From Chloroflexaceae bacterium UBA1466 (GTDB lineage: Bacteria; Chloroflexota; Chloroflexia; Chloroflexales; Chloroflexaceae): 33,411 bases of DNA. The position numbers and the translations under genes were made by a program. Positions 7,249 through 15,520 of the stretch are shown here, in pieces. The stretch is from positions 1-33,411 of the forward strand of contig DCSM01000172.1 of NCBI GenBank assembly GCA_002325605.1. Direction: 5' to 3'. A model generated the notes under the pieces. The model saw only the letters and a program-made list of their open reading frames with translations. It was not told where the DNA came from and did no database searches. Positions within the stretch are counted from its first letter, which is position 1. Every line of letters begins with the position of its first letter.

Positions 7249-9405
7249 ATGCCACGCTGTTTCACTTTTAAGCTTCCCTCTTTGCTTTTTTTGACCTTGC
7301 TCTTGCTAGTAGGAGCTTGGCAATGGCTTCCAACGCTGACCATCAACATTGGCCAACGAGATAAGCGTTTCATTCAAAATACTCATGAGCCAGAATATTT
7401 CACTGAAATTGAGCATTGGATTCGCTGGACAAAAGCTGATTCTCGGCTGGAAATTCCAAATATCGAGTCTTTTCGGCCTCTAATCCTCGATCTGGCTCTG
7501 TTAAATAGCTATCCTTCAGGCACGCCAGACCCAATTATCACGTTAGAAATAGCTAAGCAGCGGTTGACGAAGATTATTGTTGGCCGCCAAATCAATGGAA
7601 TCCGTCATTATCGCTTGTTGTTAGCCCCCCAAAAGCAATTCAGTTGGAATTTGCCGCTTGACCTCCAAAGCACAACCCTTTTGCGCTCCGCAGACCCTCG
7701 GCCCCTTGGCGTGATGCTGGTGAGCATCAGCCTGGCTCAGACTGGCAAATCTCCTTTTCTACCTCCCCCTTGGCAAATGATTGCTTTCCTCTTGATCAGC
7801 ACGACCAGCTATTTCGCCTTGCTAGGAATCGGTGCATCACGGCGTACATCCTGGCTTCTTACTGCGCTTATCGCTTTCTTTCTAGCAATTAGTCTGCTAT
7901 TCATTCCTCTTGACATTTTACCTTTCACTATGCGTCTGGCTGGACTAATTAGTTTAGGGACATTGTATGGTTTAGTTGTAAAAATGGTCGTGCAGAAGAA
8001 AGAAGGGACAGAATGGGTTGCAGGCGATGATCTACCTTTGTTGATGGGTTTTGGTTATTGGTTATTGCCAATCTATCAACTCATAATGACCGCAGATGGA
8101 GCCAGAAGCGTCACGCCTTATCCGCCAACGCTCTGGGTTTTTGGGGGCACATTGCTTTTGGGGACAATTGGGCTGGGGTTTTTGGGGCTACGAAAGCAAT
8201 TGCACTGCTGGCCGAAGCTAATGTTGGGGTTGCTGGCGCTGGCGGCGCTGGGGCAAATCGCGGTGATGATGGAATTTACCATGCGGCGCAGCGGGCCTGA
8301 CTTTTGGATTCTTTTCAAAGGAGCGCGGGATTGGGTGCGCGGCGGCTCATTTTATAATCTCCAGGCCATTCAAGAAAATCATTTTGGCCACGTTTTCAAG
8401 GTTCCGCCTTTTTATGGGATGCTTTTCACACCTTTCGTGCAACAAGATGGCTTCCTAATTCTTTTTTGGCATCGAATCACTAATATCATCCTTTTTGCCA
8501 CAACTTTTCTCTTCTTCTTACGTTGCTTTTCGCTAAAACTGCTTTCGCCAATTGGTGTAGGTCTCATCCTACTTTTCAATTTCCGCCCTGCAACAGATAC
8601 AATTGCGTTTGGGCAAATCGACATCATGCTACTTTTCTTGCTGACTTTAGCTTTAATTGCAAACCGAAAAGGCTATGATGAACTTGCAGGAGCCACAATT
8701 GCGCTTGGCACACTTTTCAAAATCTACCCAATCCTCATGCTCTTCTTTTTCCTGGCGAAGCGCCAATGGCGAGTTTGGGTTGGGTTTGGGGCGGGAATCT
8801 TGCTTTGGAATGGGCTGGCAGTGGCGGTGGTGGGCTTAGAAATGCACCGTAGTTATCTTTTTGAGGTTCTCCCCAGAATTGGAGGGGGCACGGCGTGGGT
8901 TGAAAATCAGACGCTTAATGGTTTTGTCAGTCGCTTTTTTGCCTCGACCATAAGTTCTACGAAGTTTGACCAGCCCATTGCGACGGCTTTGACTTTTGGG
9001 GGCTTCGGGCTGGCCATCAGCACCGCTTTGTGCTTGACCAGGCAACCAACAGCACGCTTTGAACCGCGCTACCTGCTCCAGTTTAGTCTTTTTGTCCTTA
9101 TAATGATTCTTTTTGTCCCTGTAGCCTGGATGCATTACGAAACGGTCACAATTTTACCCTTCGTTGGGCTCCTCCTTTTTGCCCAAACGCAAAGTCTTAG
9201 GCGGTGGCAAGCAGCCTTGAGCGGCCTAGCTTACGCCTTACTTGCGTATGGCAATCAATGGAGTTTTTTTGATGGCACAATTCTGGGCTGGCTTACGATT
9301 CTGGGTCTCTCCTTCAAATTTTATGGTCTCCTGGCTTTAGGCGCAGTGCTTTTGGCCCTTTTGCAAAAGCCTGCCGAGGCCAATAAACTGGCTAAACTCG
9401 CTTGA
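7249..9405 (+). CDS. GT87/DUF2029-like multi-pass membrane glycosyltransferase
   Basis: About 718 residues from the ATG at 7249; a TTG at 7183 would add 22. I prefer 7249 because it places a signal anchor (SLLFLTLLLLVGAW) at the N-terminus; neither start has a clear ribosome site. After the anchor comes an extracytoplasmic domain (residues 30-165) with VGxRD/IGQRDKRFIQNTHEPE, IRWTKADSRLEIP and DPRPLGVMLVSISL segments matching the GT at 4298-6199. Ten or more helices follow. The family-typical first loop RRSGPDFWILFKGARDW (about 8284-8334) carries the Asp expected to be catalytic, and DxMLLFLLTLAL and GLALGTLFKIYPIL-like helices resemble DUF2029 (GT87, polyprenyl-phosphate-mannose dependent alpha-mannosyltransferases). 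Sugar and acceptor are unknown. A weak promoter (TACAAT at 7161-7166) lies upstream, after the Uma2 terminator. Confidence 0.8.
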   Translation: MPRCFTFKLPSLLFLTLLLLVGAWQWLPTLTINIGQRDKRFIQNTHEPEYFTEIEHWIRWTKADSRLEIPNIESFRPLILDLALLNSYPSGTPDPIITLEIAKQRLTKIIVGRQINGIRHYRLLLAPQKQFSWNLPLDLQSTTLLRSADPRPLGVMLVSISLAQTGKSPFLPPPWQMIAFLLISTTSYFALLGIGASRRTSWLLTALIAFFLAISLLFIPLDILPFTMRLAGLISLGTLYGLVVKMVVQKKEGTEWVAGDDLPLLMGFGYWLLPIYQLIMTADGARSVTPYPPTLWVFGGTLLLGTIGLGFLGLRKQLHCWPKLMLGLLALAALGQIAVMMEFTMRRSGPDFWILFKGARDWVRGGSFYNLQAIQENHFGHVFKVPPFYGMLFTPFVQQDGFLILFWHRITNIILFATTFLFFLRCFSLKLLSPIGVGLILLFNFRPATDTIAFGQIDIMLLFLLTLALIANRKGYDELAGATIALGTLFKIYPILMLFFFLAKRQWRVWVGFGAGILLWNGLAVAVVGLEMHRSYLFEVLPRIGGGTAWVENQTLNGFVSRFFASTISSTKFDQPIATALTFGGFGLAISTALCLTRQPTARFEPRYLLQFSLFVLIMILFVPVAWMHYETVTILPFVGLLLFAQTQSLRRWQAALSGLAYALLAYGNQWSFFDGTILGWLTILGLSFKFYGLLALGAVLLALLQKPAEANKLAKLA

Positions 9406-9412
9406 CGAAAAC

Positions 9413-10081
9413 TTATGACTCATGGTGGAGATAGCTCTGTTCCTCAAGCGCTTTTACGATCTCGGTCAGATCATCATCGAGCGTTGAACTGCTGGTCGCA
9501 CTGCGAATTTCTGTCGCGGCGCGGCGGGCCATTTCGCTCACCGAAGCGCCCCAAGTAGTGAGATCGGTCTCCCGTTCAGCCAATTCGAGCAAAGAGTCAA
9601 TACATTCCGGAAAGCGCAAATCGGCCAAAGCGCGACAAGCTTCATAGCGTACATCGGGTTCAGGGTGATGCAAAGCGGTGAGCAGAGGATGATAGGCTCG
9701 CGGGTCGCCAATTTTGCCAATCGCTCTGGCCGCGCGGGCCGACACTCTAGGGTCAGGGTCGACCAAAGCGGCCAGAAGTTGCCCCAAAGCGCGGGATTCA
9801 CCGATCACGCCTAAGACGCGGATGGCTTCGATTCGCAAACGATTATCCTTGCCTTCGGCCAATTCAAGCAGGGCTGGCAAGGCTGGGGTTCCAATAATGC
9901 CTAAGGCCCATGCGGCCCGCATTCGCACGTCGGAGTTATGGTGGGCTAAGAGTTGAATCAAAGGCCGCACAGCAATTTCGCCAAGTGTCCCCAACACAAA
10001 AGCGGCTTGGGAACGCACAAAAACATCATCTTGTTGCAAGTCATTGATCAACCTTGAAATGGTTTCTTGAGTGTGCTGCAT
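9413..10081 (-). CDS. HEAT-repeat protein (PBS-lyase-like)
   Basis: A 222-residue soluble protein made almost entirely of HEAT repeats of about 31 residues. The helix cores VRSQAAFVLG (22-31), VRMRAAWALG (52-61), LRIEAIRVLG (82-91), VSARAARAIG (113-122) and VRYEACRALA (144-153) recur at near-constant spacing. The last 45 residues are acidic and outside the repeats. Such proteins bind partner proteins; phycocyanin lyases of this family exist, but no phycobiliprotein gene is seen here and no enzymatic role should be assumed. The ATG at 10081 has AGGAG seven bases upstream. It converges with the GT87-like gene (8 bases between stops). Confidence 0.88.
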   Translation of the reverse strand: MQHTQETISRLINDLQQDDVFVRSQAAFVLGTLGEIAVRPLIQLLAHHNSDVRMRAAWALGIIGTPALPALLELAEGKDNRLRIEAIRVLGVIGESRALGQLLAALVDPDPRVSARAARAIGKIGDPRAYHPLLTALHHPEPDVRYEACRALADLRFPECIDSLLELAERETDLTTWGASVSEMARRAATEIRSATSSSTLDDDLTEIVKALEEQSYLHHES

Positions 10082-10285
10082 TGCGTAGCTCCTAATTATC
10101 AGGTAAAAATGAGCTTTGTGGCTTCTTAAACTTCAGAATCTCTTTCCTAATAGAACTAAACGTCCCTTCATGGTTTTCTTCCCTAAGCCCCGCCTCCCTT
10201 GAAAAGAGCTAGGCGAGCTAGGCAACAGTATAACATGGCTCTGTGCGGTTGACGGGCTGCGCCAAAAAGGCTATCATAACCAGGG

Positions 10286-10311
10286 CCTTGCGGTTCTTTG
10301 GAGTCGCAAGG
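10286..10311. other. Inverted repeat upstream of pth
   Basis: CCTTGCG and CGCAAGG are separated by 12 bases. It sits 63 bases before the pth start in a 292-base gap that otherwise shows no gene. There is no T-run, so it could be an operator or part of the leader rather than a terminator. Confidence 0.35.
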
Positions 10312-10373
10312 CAGGGGCAATCTATTATACAAAAAAATCGGAAACTTGGCATGTTTAACAAAGGAAGCTTTCT

Positions 10374-10937
10374 GTGTGGCTGATCGTTGGCCTGGGCAAT
10401 CCAGGCGAAAAATATACCCAAACGCGACATAATCTCGGTTTTGCTTGTCTCAACCATTTGGCCAAACGGCATGGCTTGAGTTTTGAGACCAAAAAGGCCC
10501 ACGCACGGCTGGCCGAAGGCCAGATCGCGGGGCAACGAGTCGCTTTGGCTAAACCCTTTACCTACATGAATCTGAGTGGACAAGCGCTTGTTGGGCTTGT
10601 TCAGTGGTACAAAATTGACCCTGCTCAACAATTGTTGGTCATTTATGACGACCTCGATCTACCTTTTGGCAAGTTAAGGTTGCGCCCCCAAGGCAGTGCA
10701 GGGACTCATAATGGCATGAAATCGATTGTTAGCCTCATGGGAACCCAAGCCTTTCCCCGAATCCGCGTCGGGATCGGCAAACCACCCCCTGAATGGGAAA
10801 CGGTCAACTATGTTTTGGGCCGTTTTACGGCTGCTGAAGCTCAAGCCTTACCGTCAATCTATGATAACGTTGCCGACATCGTCGATTTAAGCCTTCAAGA
10901 AGACTTTGTTTCGGCGATGAATCGCTTTAACACCTAA
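10374..10937 (+). CDS. pth: Peptidyl-tRNA hydrolase
   Basis: A 187-residue cytoplasmic enzyme that releases tRNA from peptidyl-tRNA dropped by stalled ribosomes. Family motifs are intact: VGLGNPG (residues 5-11, N9), TRHNLGF with catalytic H19, FTYMNLSG (N66), YDDLDLPFGKLRLR (D92/D93) and GTHNGMKSI (N113). Length matches the family (about 190). The start is GTG at 10374, giving MWLIVGLGNPG, with an AAGGAAG site about seven bases upstream; there is no nearby ATG. The stop overlaps the opposite-strand hydrolase stop by 3 bases (convergent), so the two mRNAs have complementary 3' ends. Confidence 0.97.
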   Translation: MWLIVGLGNPGEKYTQTRHNLGFACLNHLAKRHGLSFETKKAHARLAEGQIAGQRVALAKPFTYMNLSGQALVGLVQWYKIDPAQQLLVIYDDLDLPFGKLRLRPQGSAGTHNGMKSIVSLMGTQAFPRIRVGIGKPPPEWETVNYVLGRFTAAEAQALPSIYDNVADIVDLSLQEDFVSAMNRFNT

Positions 10938-11794
10938 GTTTCAGCAGGTAAAGTATGATTTTTGAGCCAATTCTTGACGATTTGCTCAAAAGTTCCTGGA
11001 GCCTCAATATGCGGAAGATGGCCCGTTTCGGCAATGACGGCCAATTCGGCGTGGGGCAAGCGATCTGCTAACCAAGCCGCTTGGTTAGGGGAAACAATTG
11101 TGTCATTTGCGCCTGTAAGCGCCAAGAGAGGCATCTGGAGCGTGAGGGCTTGAGAACGCAGATCGCAAGTTTCGAGAAGTTGAAGCAAAAGCGCTAAATT
11201 AGCGAGAGATTGCTGCCGATAAGAAGGATAAGTTTCGTGGCAAATCCGCCAGGCCAGTTCATTTTGCCAGATGTTCCGTTTTTGATGCACATATTGCGCC
11301 ACCCCAAACATTTGAGTTTGCTCTGAAAGCTGCGTGAAGCGCCAAAGGGCCCAAAAAAGAGGGTAGAGTCGATGGCGCAAAGCCCATTGCATCCGTCCCA
11401 ACAACCCCATCAACTGGCCCCAAACCACGCCATTTATGCAAATCACGCGCTTGACCAAGTGGGGCAAACGGGCTGCTACACCTAACGCCACCATACCACC
11501 CATTGAATGGCCGACCAGGGTTGCGGAGCGCCCGCTACAAATCTGTTGAATGGCTGCGGCCTCCAGATCAAGTAACTTTTCCTGGGTAAGCTGGGCAAAA
11601 TCATGGGGACAGCGAGCGGTGGCATGGCCTGGCAAATCCAGGGTTACACAGCTTCCAAAAGGCGAAAAAAAGGCTAAATGAGGCAGCCAGGCTTGGCGCA
11701 TGGCCGACCAACCGTGGAGAAAAATAAAGACATGTTCGCCAGAGCTATGTTCGTCCCAAGTGAGCGTGTAGCCCGCGTGTTCAAAAGTTTGCAT
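10934..11794 (-). CDS. Alpha/beta hydrolase
   Basis: A 286-residue protein of the alpha/beta-hydrolase fold. Seen: oxyanion-hole motif FLHGWS (residues 25-30), DLPGHA (53-58), nucleophile elbow GHSMGG with S97, acid D231 in TGANDTIVSP and base H259 in ETGHLPHIEAP. The triad is therefore complete. The cap region (about 125-205) contains a Trp/Arg-rich helical insert. No signal peptide, so cytoplasmic. The sequence resembles the BioH/MhpC-like group of carboxylesterases, but the substrate cannot be read from it. It stands alone, converging on pth. Confidence 0.9.
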   Translation of the reverse strand: MQTFEHAGYTLTWDEHSSGEHVFIFLHGWSAMRQAWLPHLAFFSPFGSCVTLDLPGHATARCPHDFAQLTQEKLLDLEAAAIQQICSGRSATLVGHSMGGMVALGVAARLPHLVKRVICINGVVWGQLMGLLGRMQWALRHRLYPLFWALWRFTQLSEQTQMFGVAQYVHQKRNIWQNELAWRICHETYPSYRQQSLANLALLLQLLETCDLRSQALTLQMPLLALTGANDTIVSPNQAAWLADRLPHAELAVIAETGHLPHIEAPGTFEQIVKNWLKNHTLPAET

Positions 11795-11830
11795 GTTAGC
11801 CTAAGAGCAAAATTCTGCTAATCTCTTTTT

Positions 11831-14095
11831 CTAGGGCCTGTAGAGCATTTGCAAGATTCGGGGGGTGATTAGCCCTTCCACCATGGCCGATATAAACAGC
11901 AAGGGTAATAAGACAAAAAGCCAAATTTTGAGAAAATTAGCTAGGGCCCAAAGCAGATGTTGCCCAACCGTAAAGCCTTTTGGGGGCGGCAACAGAGCTA
12001 CGCCAATCCGCAAGCCAAGCGCTCCACTCAGGATAGAAGTTGGAAGTTCAATAATTCCATGCGGGAGAACATACCCTAAAAGGAATTGAAGCGGGCTTTG
12101 GGGCCCCAGGGCAACCCAACTTCCGCCCAGCGCCGCCATTCGCGCCGAGATAAAGCTAAACTGAAAAAAGGCGAAGGTCGGGACTGTAAACGAGATTAGC
12201 CCAAAGCTAAAGGCCGACAAAACGTTGGAAAGCAGCGTAACGCGCAGATTTCGGACAAAAACTGACAGCGCCAGAAGCAGTGAAGGTTCGGGAAAGTTAC
12301 CGATTTGCTTCAGCACATCGCGCATCCCGCGAATCGAATAACTGAGGTCTGAACCTCTAAAGGCTCCTACCGCCGTTGTCCCAAGCACTCCCAGCAAAAT
12401 GAGGATCAAAGGTATCCGTAGGTCATGCAATAAAGCTGGTAGATCTTGCTGATAGAAGCGTTTAAGCGAGAATTTACGATCTTGATAGGCTTCTGAACCA
12501 ACTCCTGCTGGTTGATAAGAATAGAAAAATTGCCAAAAAGTTCCGATGACTTCTTTTAGGCTGATCTGATCATGCTCCCGCGAGAGAATTTCTTCTCGAT
12601 TAAAGGTCGCTAATCCCGTTCGCATGAGAATAAGGGCTATTACGCCTAGGATGGCAATCGAAAACCAGATCATCGAATAGAGATTCGCAATAATTAAAAT
12701 CGCTTGAAGCTGGATAAAGGCTGATAAAGGTAGGAGAATAAAGCTGGCCAAAAGGTTAGCAGCGCGGATACTTCCTGTGTGGCTTGAAATCACCACCGCT
12801 CCCGTGACCATCGTGAGATTCATCACGGCAATCATGATCAGCAATTGCCACAAAGTTGCTGGATCCATAGCAAAGAGGTAAAGTTGGGGATGCGTTAGAG
12901 CTAGAGCCAACGCAAAGGTTAGCATTGCAGAAATACTGGTAATGAGGGGGGGGATAAGGGCTGAAAAGAGTTTGCTGAGATAAATTTCTTTGTCAGAAAT
13001 GGGCATGGCCAATAAAACTTCCAGCGTATTGCGTTCCCGCTCCCCGACAAAAGACTCTAAAGCGGTGATCAAGGCAAAACTGGAGGGAATAAAACCAATC
13101 AAAAGCAAAGCAAAAGGTACTAAACGGGCAAGGTTCCGAATATCTTTGACGAAACTAATGGCAGAATCTGTGCCTGCCACAAGGCCCAGTGGCAGAACAA
13201 ACGTCAGGAGCGCAAAGGGAATCAAAATGCGCCAATCGCTCAGAGTCTCTTGTAATTCCCGTTTGAAGATGATCAAAATTGGGCTTTTGCCCCAAGAATG
13301 ATCTTTGGCTTGAAGTTGAGGTTTTTGCTGCGGAGTAAAAATCGCTGACCAAGGGATGTCTATGGTTCGTTGATGCTCCCGCGAGAGGATTTCTTCGCGC
13401 TTAAAGAGTTTCATTCCCGCCTGAATCAAGACAGCTATCCCAGCGCCCAGCCCGCCTGCAACAACCCAGAGGCCATCCCAATGTTCGTTGATAATAAGAA
13501 AGCCTTGCGTTTGAACAACGACCATGATGGGCAACAGAATAAAGCTCGACATCAGGTTAGCTGTGCGAATTGTTGCAATATGGCTTGAAATTACTACCGC
13601 TCCCGCCACCATTATGAGCGCAAGAAACCCAATTGAGAGAAAGAGAAGCAACAAACGAGATAAATCTATCGCGGTTAGATAGGTTATGGGATCGAAAAAG
13701 TAAAATAAAGCCGTGAAGATTAACATTGCCGTGTAGCTTGAAAGAAGGGGGGGAACCAATGAAGAGAAGAGTTTACTTAGGTACAAATCATCGTCAGAGA
13801 TCGGAAGGGCTAAAAGGGCTTCTAAACTATTGCGTTCGCGCTCTCCAACAAAGGATTCTAAAGCGGTAATGAGGGAAAAACTGGCTGGAATAAAGCCAAC
13901 TAACAAGATCACAAAGGGCAAAAGGCGAGCAGCTAAGTTCGCATCATCGACAAACTTGATTACAAAGCCAGAAACACTGAGAAGCATCAGGGGAAGCACA
14001 AAGGTGAGGAGGGAAACGGGGATCATGATGCGCCAATCGGTGAGCATATCTTGCACTTCCCGCTTGGCCAGAATCATACAAGCTCTTAGATTCAT
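11831..14095 (-). CDS. ABC-2 type permease, tandem duplicate fused to a SpoIIM-like domain
   Basis: A 754-residue integral membrane protein in three parts. Residues 1-240 and about 270-515 are tandem copies of one ABC-2 permease module. Each starts with KRE(V/L)Q(D/E)xL(T/S)DWRI, contains ITALESFVGERERN (about 76-89 and 344-357), AGAVVISSH and AANLxxSFILLP, and ends with FxREEILSREH (about 231-241 and again near 500). The last part, about 550-754, resembles SpoIIM/stage II sporulation M family proteins, with RNLRVTLLSNVLSAFSFG and LPHGIIELPTSILSGALGL. One polypeptide thus supplies both permease halves that ABC exporters normally assemble as a dimer. It lies four bases after the ATPase gene and is clearly in the same operon. 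Substrate unknown; NatB-like and gliding-motility transporters belong to this class. Confidence 0.9.
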   Translation of the reverse strand: MNLRACMILAKREVQDMLTDWRIMIPVSLLTFVLPLMLLSVSGFVIKFVDDANLAARLLPFVILLVGFIPASFSLITALESFVGERERNSLEALLALPISDDDLYLSKLFSSLVPPLLSSYTAMLIFTALFYFFDPITYLTAIDLSRLLLLFLSIGFLALIMVAGAVVISSHIATIRTANLMSSFILLPIMVVVQTQGFLIINEHWDGLWVVAGGLGAGIAVLIQAGMKLFKREEILSREHQRTIDIPWSAIFTPQQKPQLQAKDHSWGKSPILIIFKRELQETLSDWRILIPFALLTFVLPLGLVAGTDSAISFVKDIRNLARLVPFALLLIGFIPSSFALITALESFVGERERNTLEVLLAMPISDKEIYLSKLFSALIPPLITSISAMLTFALALALTHPQLYLFAMDPATLWQLLIMIAVMNLTMVTGAVVISSHTGSIRAANLLASFILLPLSAFIQLQAILIIANLYSMIWFSIAILGVIALILMRTGLATFNREEILSREHDQISLKEVIGTFWQFFYSYQPAGVGSEAYQDRKFSLKRFYQQDLPALLHDLRIPLILILLGVLGTTAVGAFRGSDLSYSIRGMRDVLKQIGNFPEPSLLLALSVFVRNLRVTLLSNVLSAFSFGLISFTVPTFAFFQFSFISARMAALGGSWVALGPQSPLQFLLGYVLPHGIIELPTSILSGALGLRIGVALLPPPKGFTVGQHLLWALANFLKIWLFVLLPLLFISAMVEGLITPRILQMLYRP

Positions 14096-14099
14096 AGCT

Positions 14100-15089
14100 T
14101 TAGATGCTCCCTTCGGTCAGCAGACTAGCTTTTTCACCCTCACTCTCCTTTCCTAAGAGGGGAAAGGGTGAAGTTGCTTGATCGGCAACAATTCTGAGGT
14201 AAACATCCTCCAGGCTTCGAGGGGTTTCAGTGAGGGAAATGAGGTCTAGCCCTTGAGCCGCAAAGTGAGCAATAAGTTGGGGATTAAGCTGCCGCGAATT
14301 CGGGCAGCGATAACGGAGGAAATCGGTTCCAATTTCTTCGATTTGAACAGGATGTTCAATAACCGTGCCAAGGTTGGGGTATGGTTGGGCAAAGCGGGCT
14401 TCCCAAAGCGGTTCGCCGAGCAGTTTTTGAGTCAGTTCTTCAAAGGTTCCTTCAATGATGATCTGGCCGCTCCGCAAGATCGCAATGCGGTCTGCTAATT
14501 CTTCGGCTTCGGGGAGATTGTGAGTCGTGAGGAGAATCGCCCGGTCAGTAGCTCGCATCGCAGCAATCGCGTCCCGCACCATCCGGGCACTTTGAGGATC
14601 CATTGCGGTGGTCGGCTCATCCAAAAAGAGAACGGGCGGCTCGTGGAGCAAAGCCCTTACCAAAGCGATTTTCTGCTTCATCCCTTTGGAATAGCTATCT
14701 AAGCGTTTGGTGTGAGCTTCCCAAAGCCCAAACTGGTGTAAAAGCTTTTCGGCCTGCTGCTGACTGCGCTGGGGGTCTAAGCCCTGCAAAGCCCCAAAAA
14801 AAGAGAGGTATTCAACGGCTCGCATCCGCCCATATAAGCCAGGATACTCCGTCAAAAGGCCCACTTTGCTGCGGATCAGGCGCGATTCAGTGACCACATC
14901 GTGCCCACAAATACGGGCCCAACCCGTCGTTGGTTTAAGAATCGCCCCCAGCATCCGAACGGTAGTGGTTTTGCCCGCCCCGTTTGGCCCCAAAAGAGCT
15001 AAAACCTCCCCTGGCTGAATCGTCAAGGAAAGATTTTGTACCGCTTGAAAAGAACCGAATTGCTTTCCAAGTTGATATGTTTCGATCAT
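14100..15089 (-). CDS. ABC transporter ATP-binding protein
   Basis: A 329-residue nucleotide-binding subunit that powers the permease encoded just downstream. Motifs: Walker A GPNGAGKTT (residues 34-42), signature YSKGMKQK (133-140), Walker B VLFLDEPTTAMDP (153-165) and switch H190 in LLTTHN. The SKGMKQ form of the signature and the C-terminal 100-residue extension are typical of CcmA/NatA-type exporters of the DrrA subgroup. The ATG at 15089 has AAGGAAG upstream. It begins the operon; the tRNA-Arg gene lies 166 bases upstream on the same strand. Confidence 0.95.
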   Translation of the reverse strand: MIETYQLGKQFGSFQAVQNLSLTIQPGEVLALLGPNGAGKTTTVRMLGAILKPTTGWARICGHDVVTESRLIRSKVGLLTEYPGLYGRMRAVEYLSFFGALQGLDPQRSQQQAEKLLHQFGLWEAHTKRLDSYSKGMKQKIALVRALLHEPPVLFLDEPTTAMDPQSARMVRDAIAAMRATDRAILLTTHNLPEAEELADRIAILRSGQIIIEGTFEELTQKLLGEPLWEARFAQPYPNLGTVIEHPVQIEEIGTDFLRYRCPNSRQLNPQLIAHFAAQGLDLISLTETPRSLEDVYLRIVADQATSPFPLLGKESEGEKASLLTEGSI

Positions 15090-15255
15090 TTGACGGCTTC
15101 CTTCTTATCCTAAAAGCGCAAAAACTTTGGTCTTTGCAGAAAATGCGTAAATGAAAGCTAAAGTATAGCTACATTTTAAGGAAAAACCTCTCTGAAGCTG
15201 CTTATTCACTTGTTTAAGGAGAAAAGAAAATTAGCTGAAAGCAAAGAAGAGGAAT

Positions 15256-15331
15256 TGGTAGGGCTGGTGCGACTCGAACGCACGACCATCAACTTAGAAG
15301 GTTGCTGCTCTATCCACTGAGCTACAGCCCC
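15256..15331 (-). tRNA. tRNA-Arg (anticodon TCT)
   Basis: Reading the minus strand: acceptor GGGGCTG pairs with CAGCCCT (one G-U), D arm GCTCAGTGGATAGAGC, anticodon arm stem CAAC/GTTG around loop CTTCTAA with anticodon TCT, five-base variable loop, T arm GTGCG/CGCAC around TTCGAGT. The discriminator is A and the CCA end is encoded (15256-15258). Position 27-43 is a G-A mismatch. Total length is 76 bases. Confidence 0.95.
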
Positions 15332-15450
15332 CCACATAACTTAAAGATTACTACATTTTGGTCAACTTGTCTAGTCTCGAAATTCTGGCGGGCTGGGCTT
15401 TGGCCCCCAGCTGGGCATTGAGAAAGGCAAAGCCTGCCTGGAACTTTTCC

Positions 15451-15482
15451 CAAAAACCATTCGTCTTAATGCGTGGTTTTTG
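15451..15482. promoter_or_regulatory. Inverted repeat upstream of the HtrA gene
   Basis: CAAAAACCA and TGGTTTTTG are perfect 9-base arms around a 14-base spacer, 38 bases before the protease start. The right arm contains a short T-run, so it could be a weak terminator for readthrough or an operator. It does not match the CIRCE consensus. Confidence 0.35.
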
Positions 15483-15520
15483 ACCATCCTAAATAAACTT
15501 AAATGAACAAAGGAGCGAAA

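Noticed and set aside
9413..10081. Phycobilisome lyase function for the HEAT-repeat protein
   Set aside because: The resemblance is confined to the repeat scaffold; no phycobiliprotein genes and no lyase-specific residues are seen.
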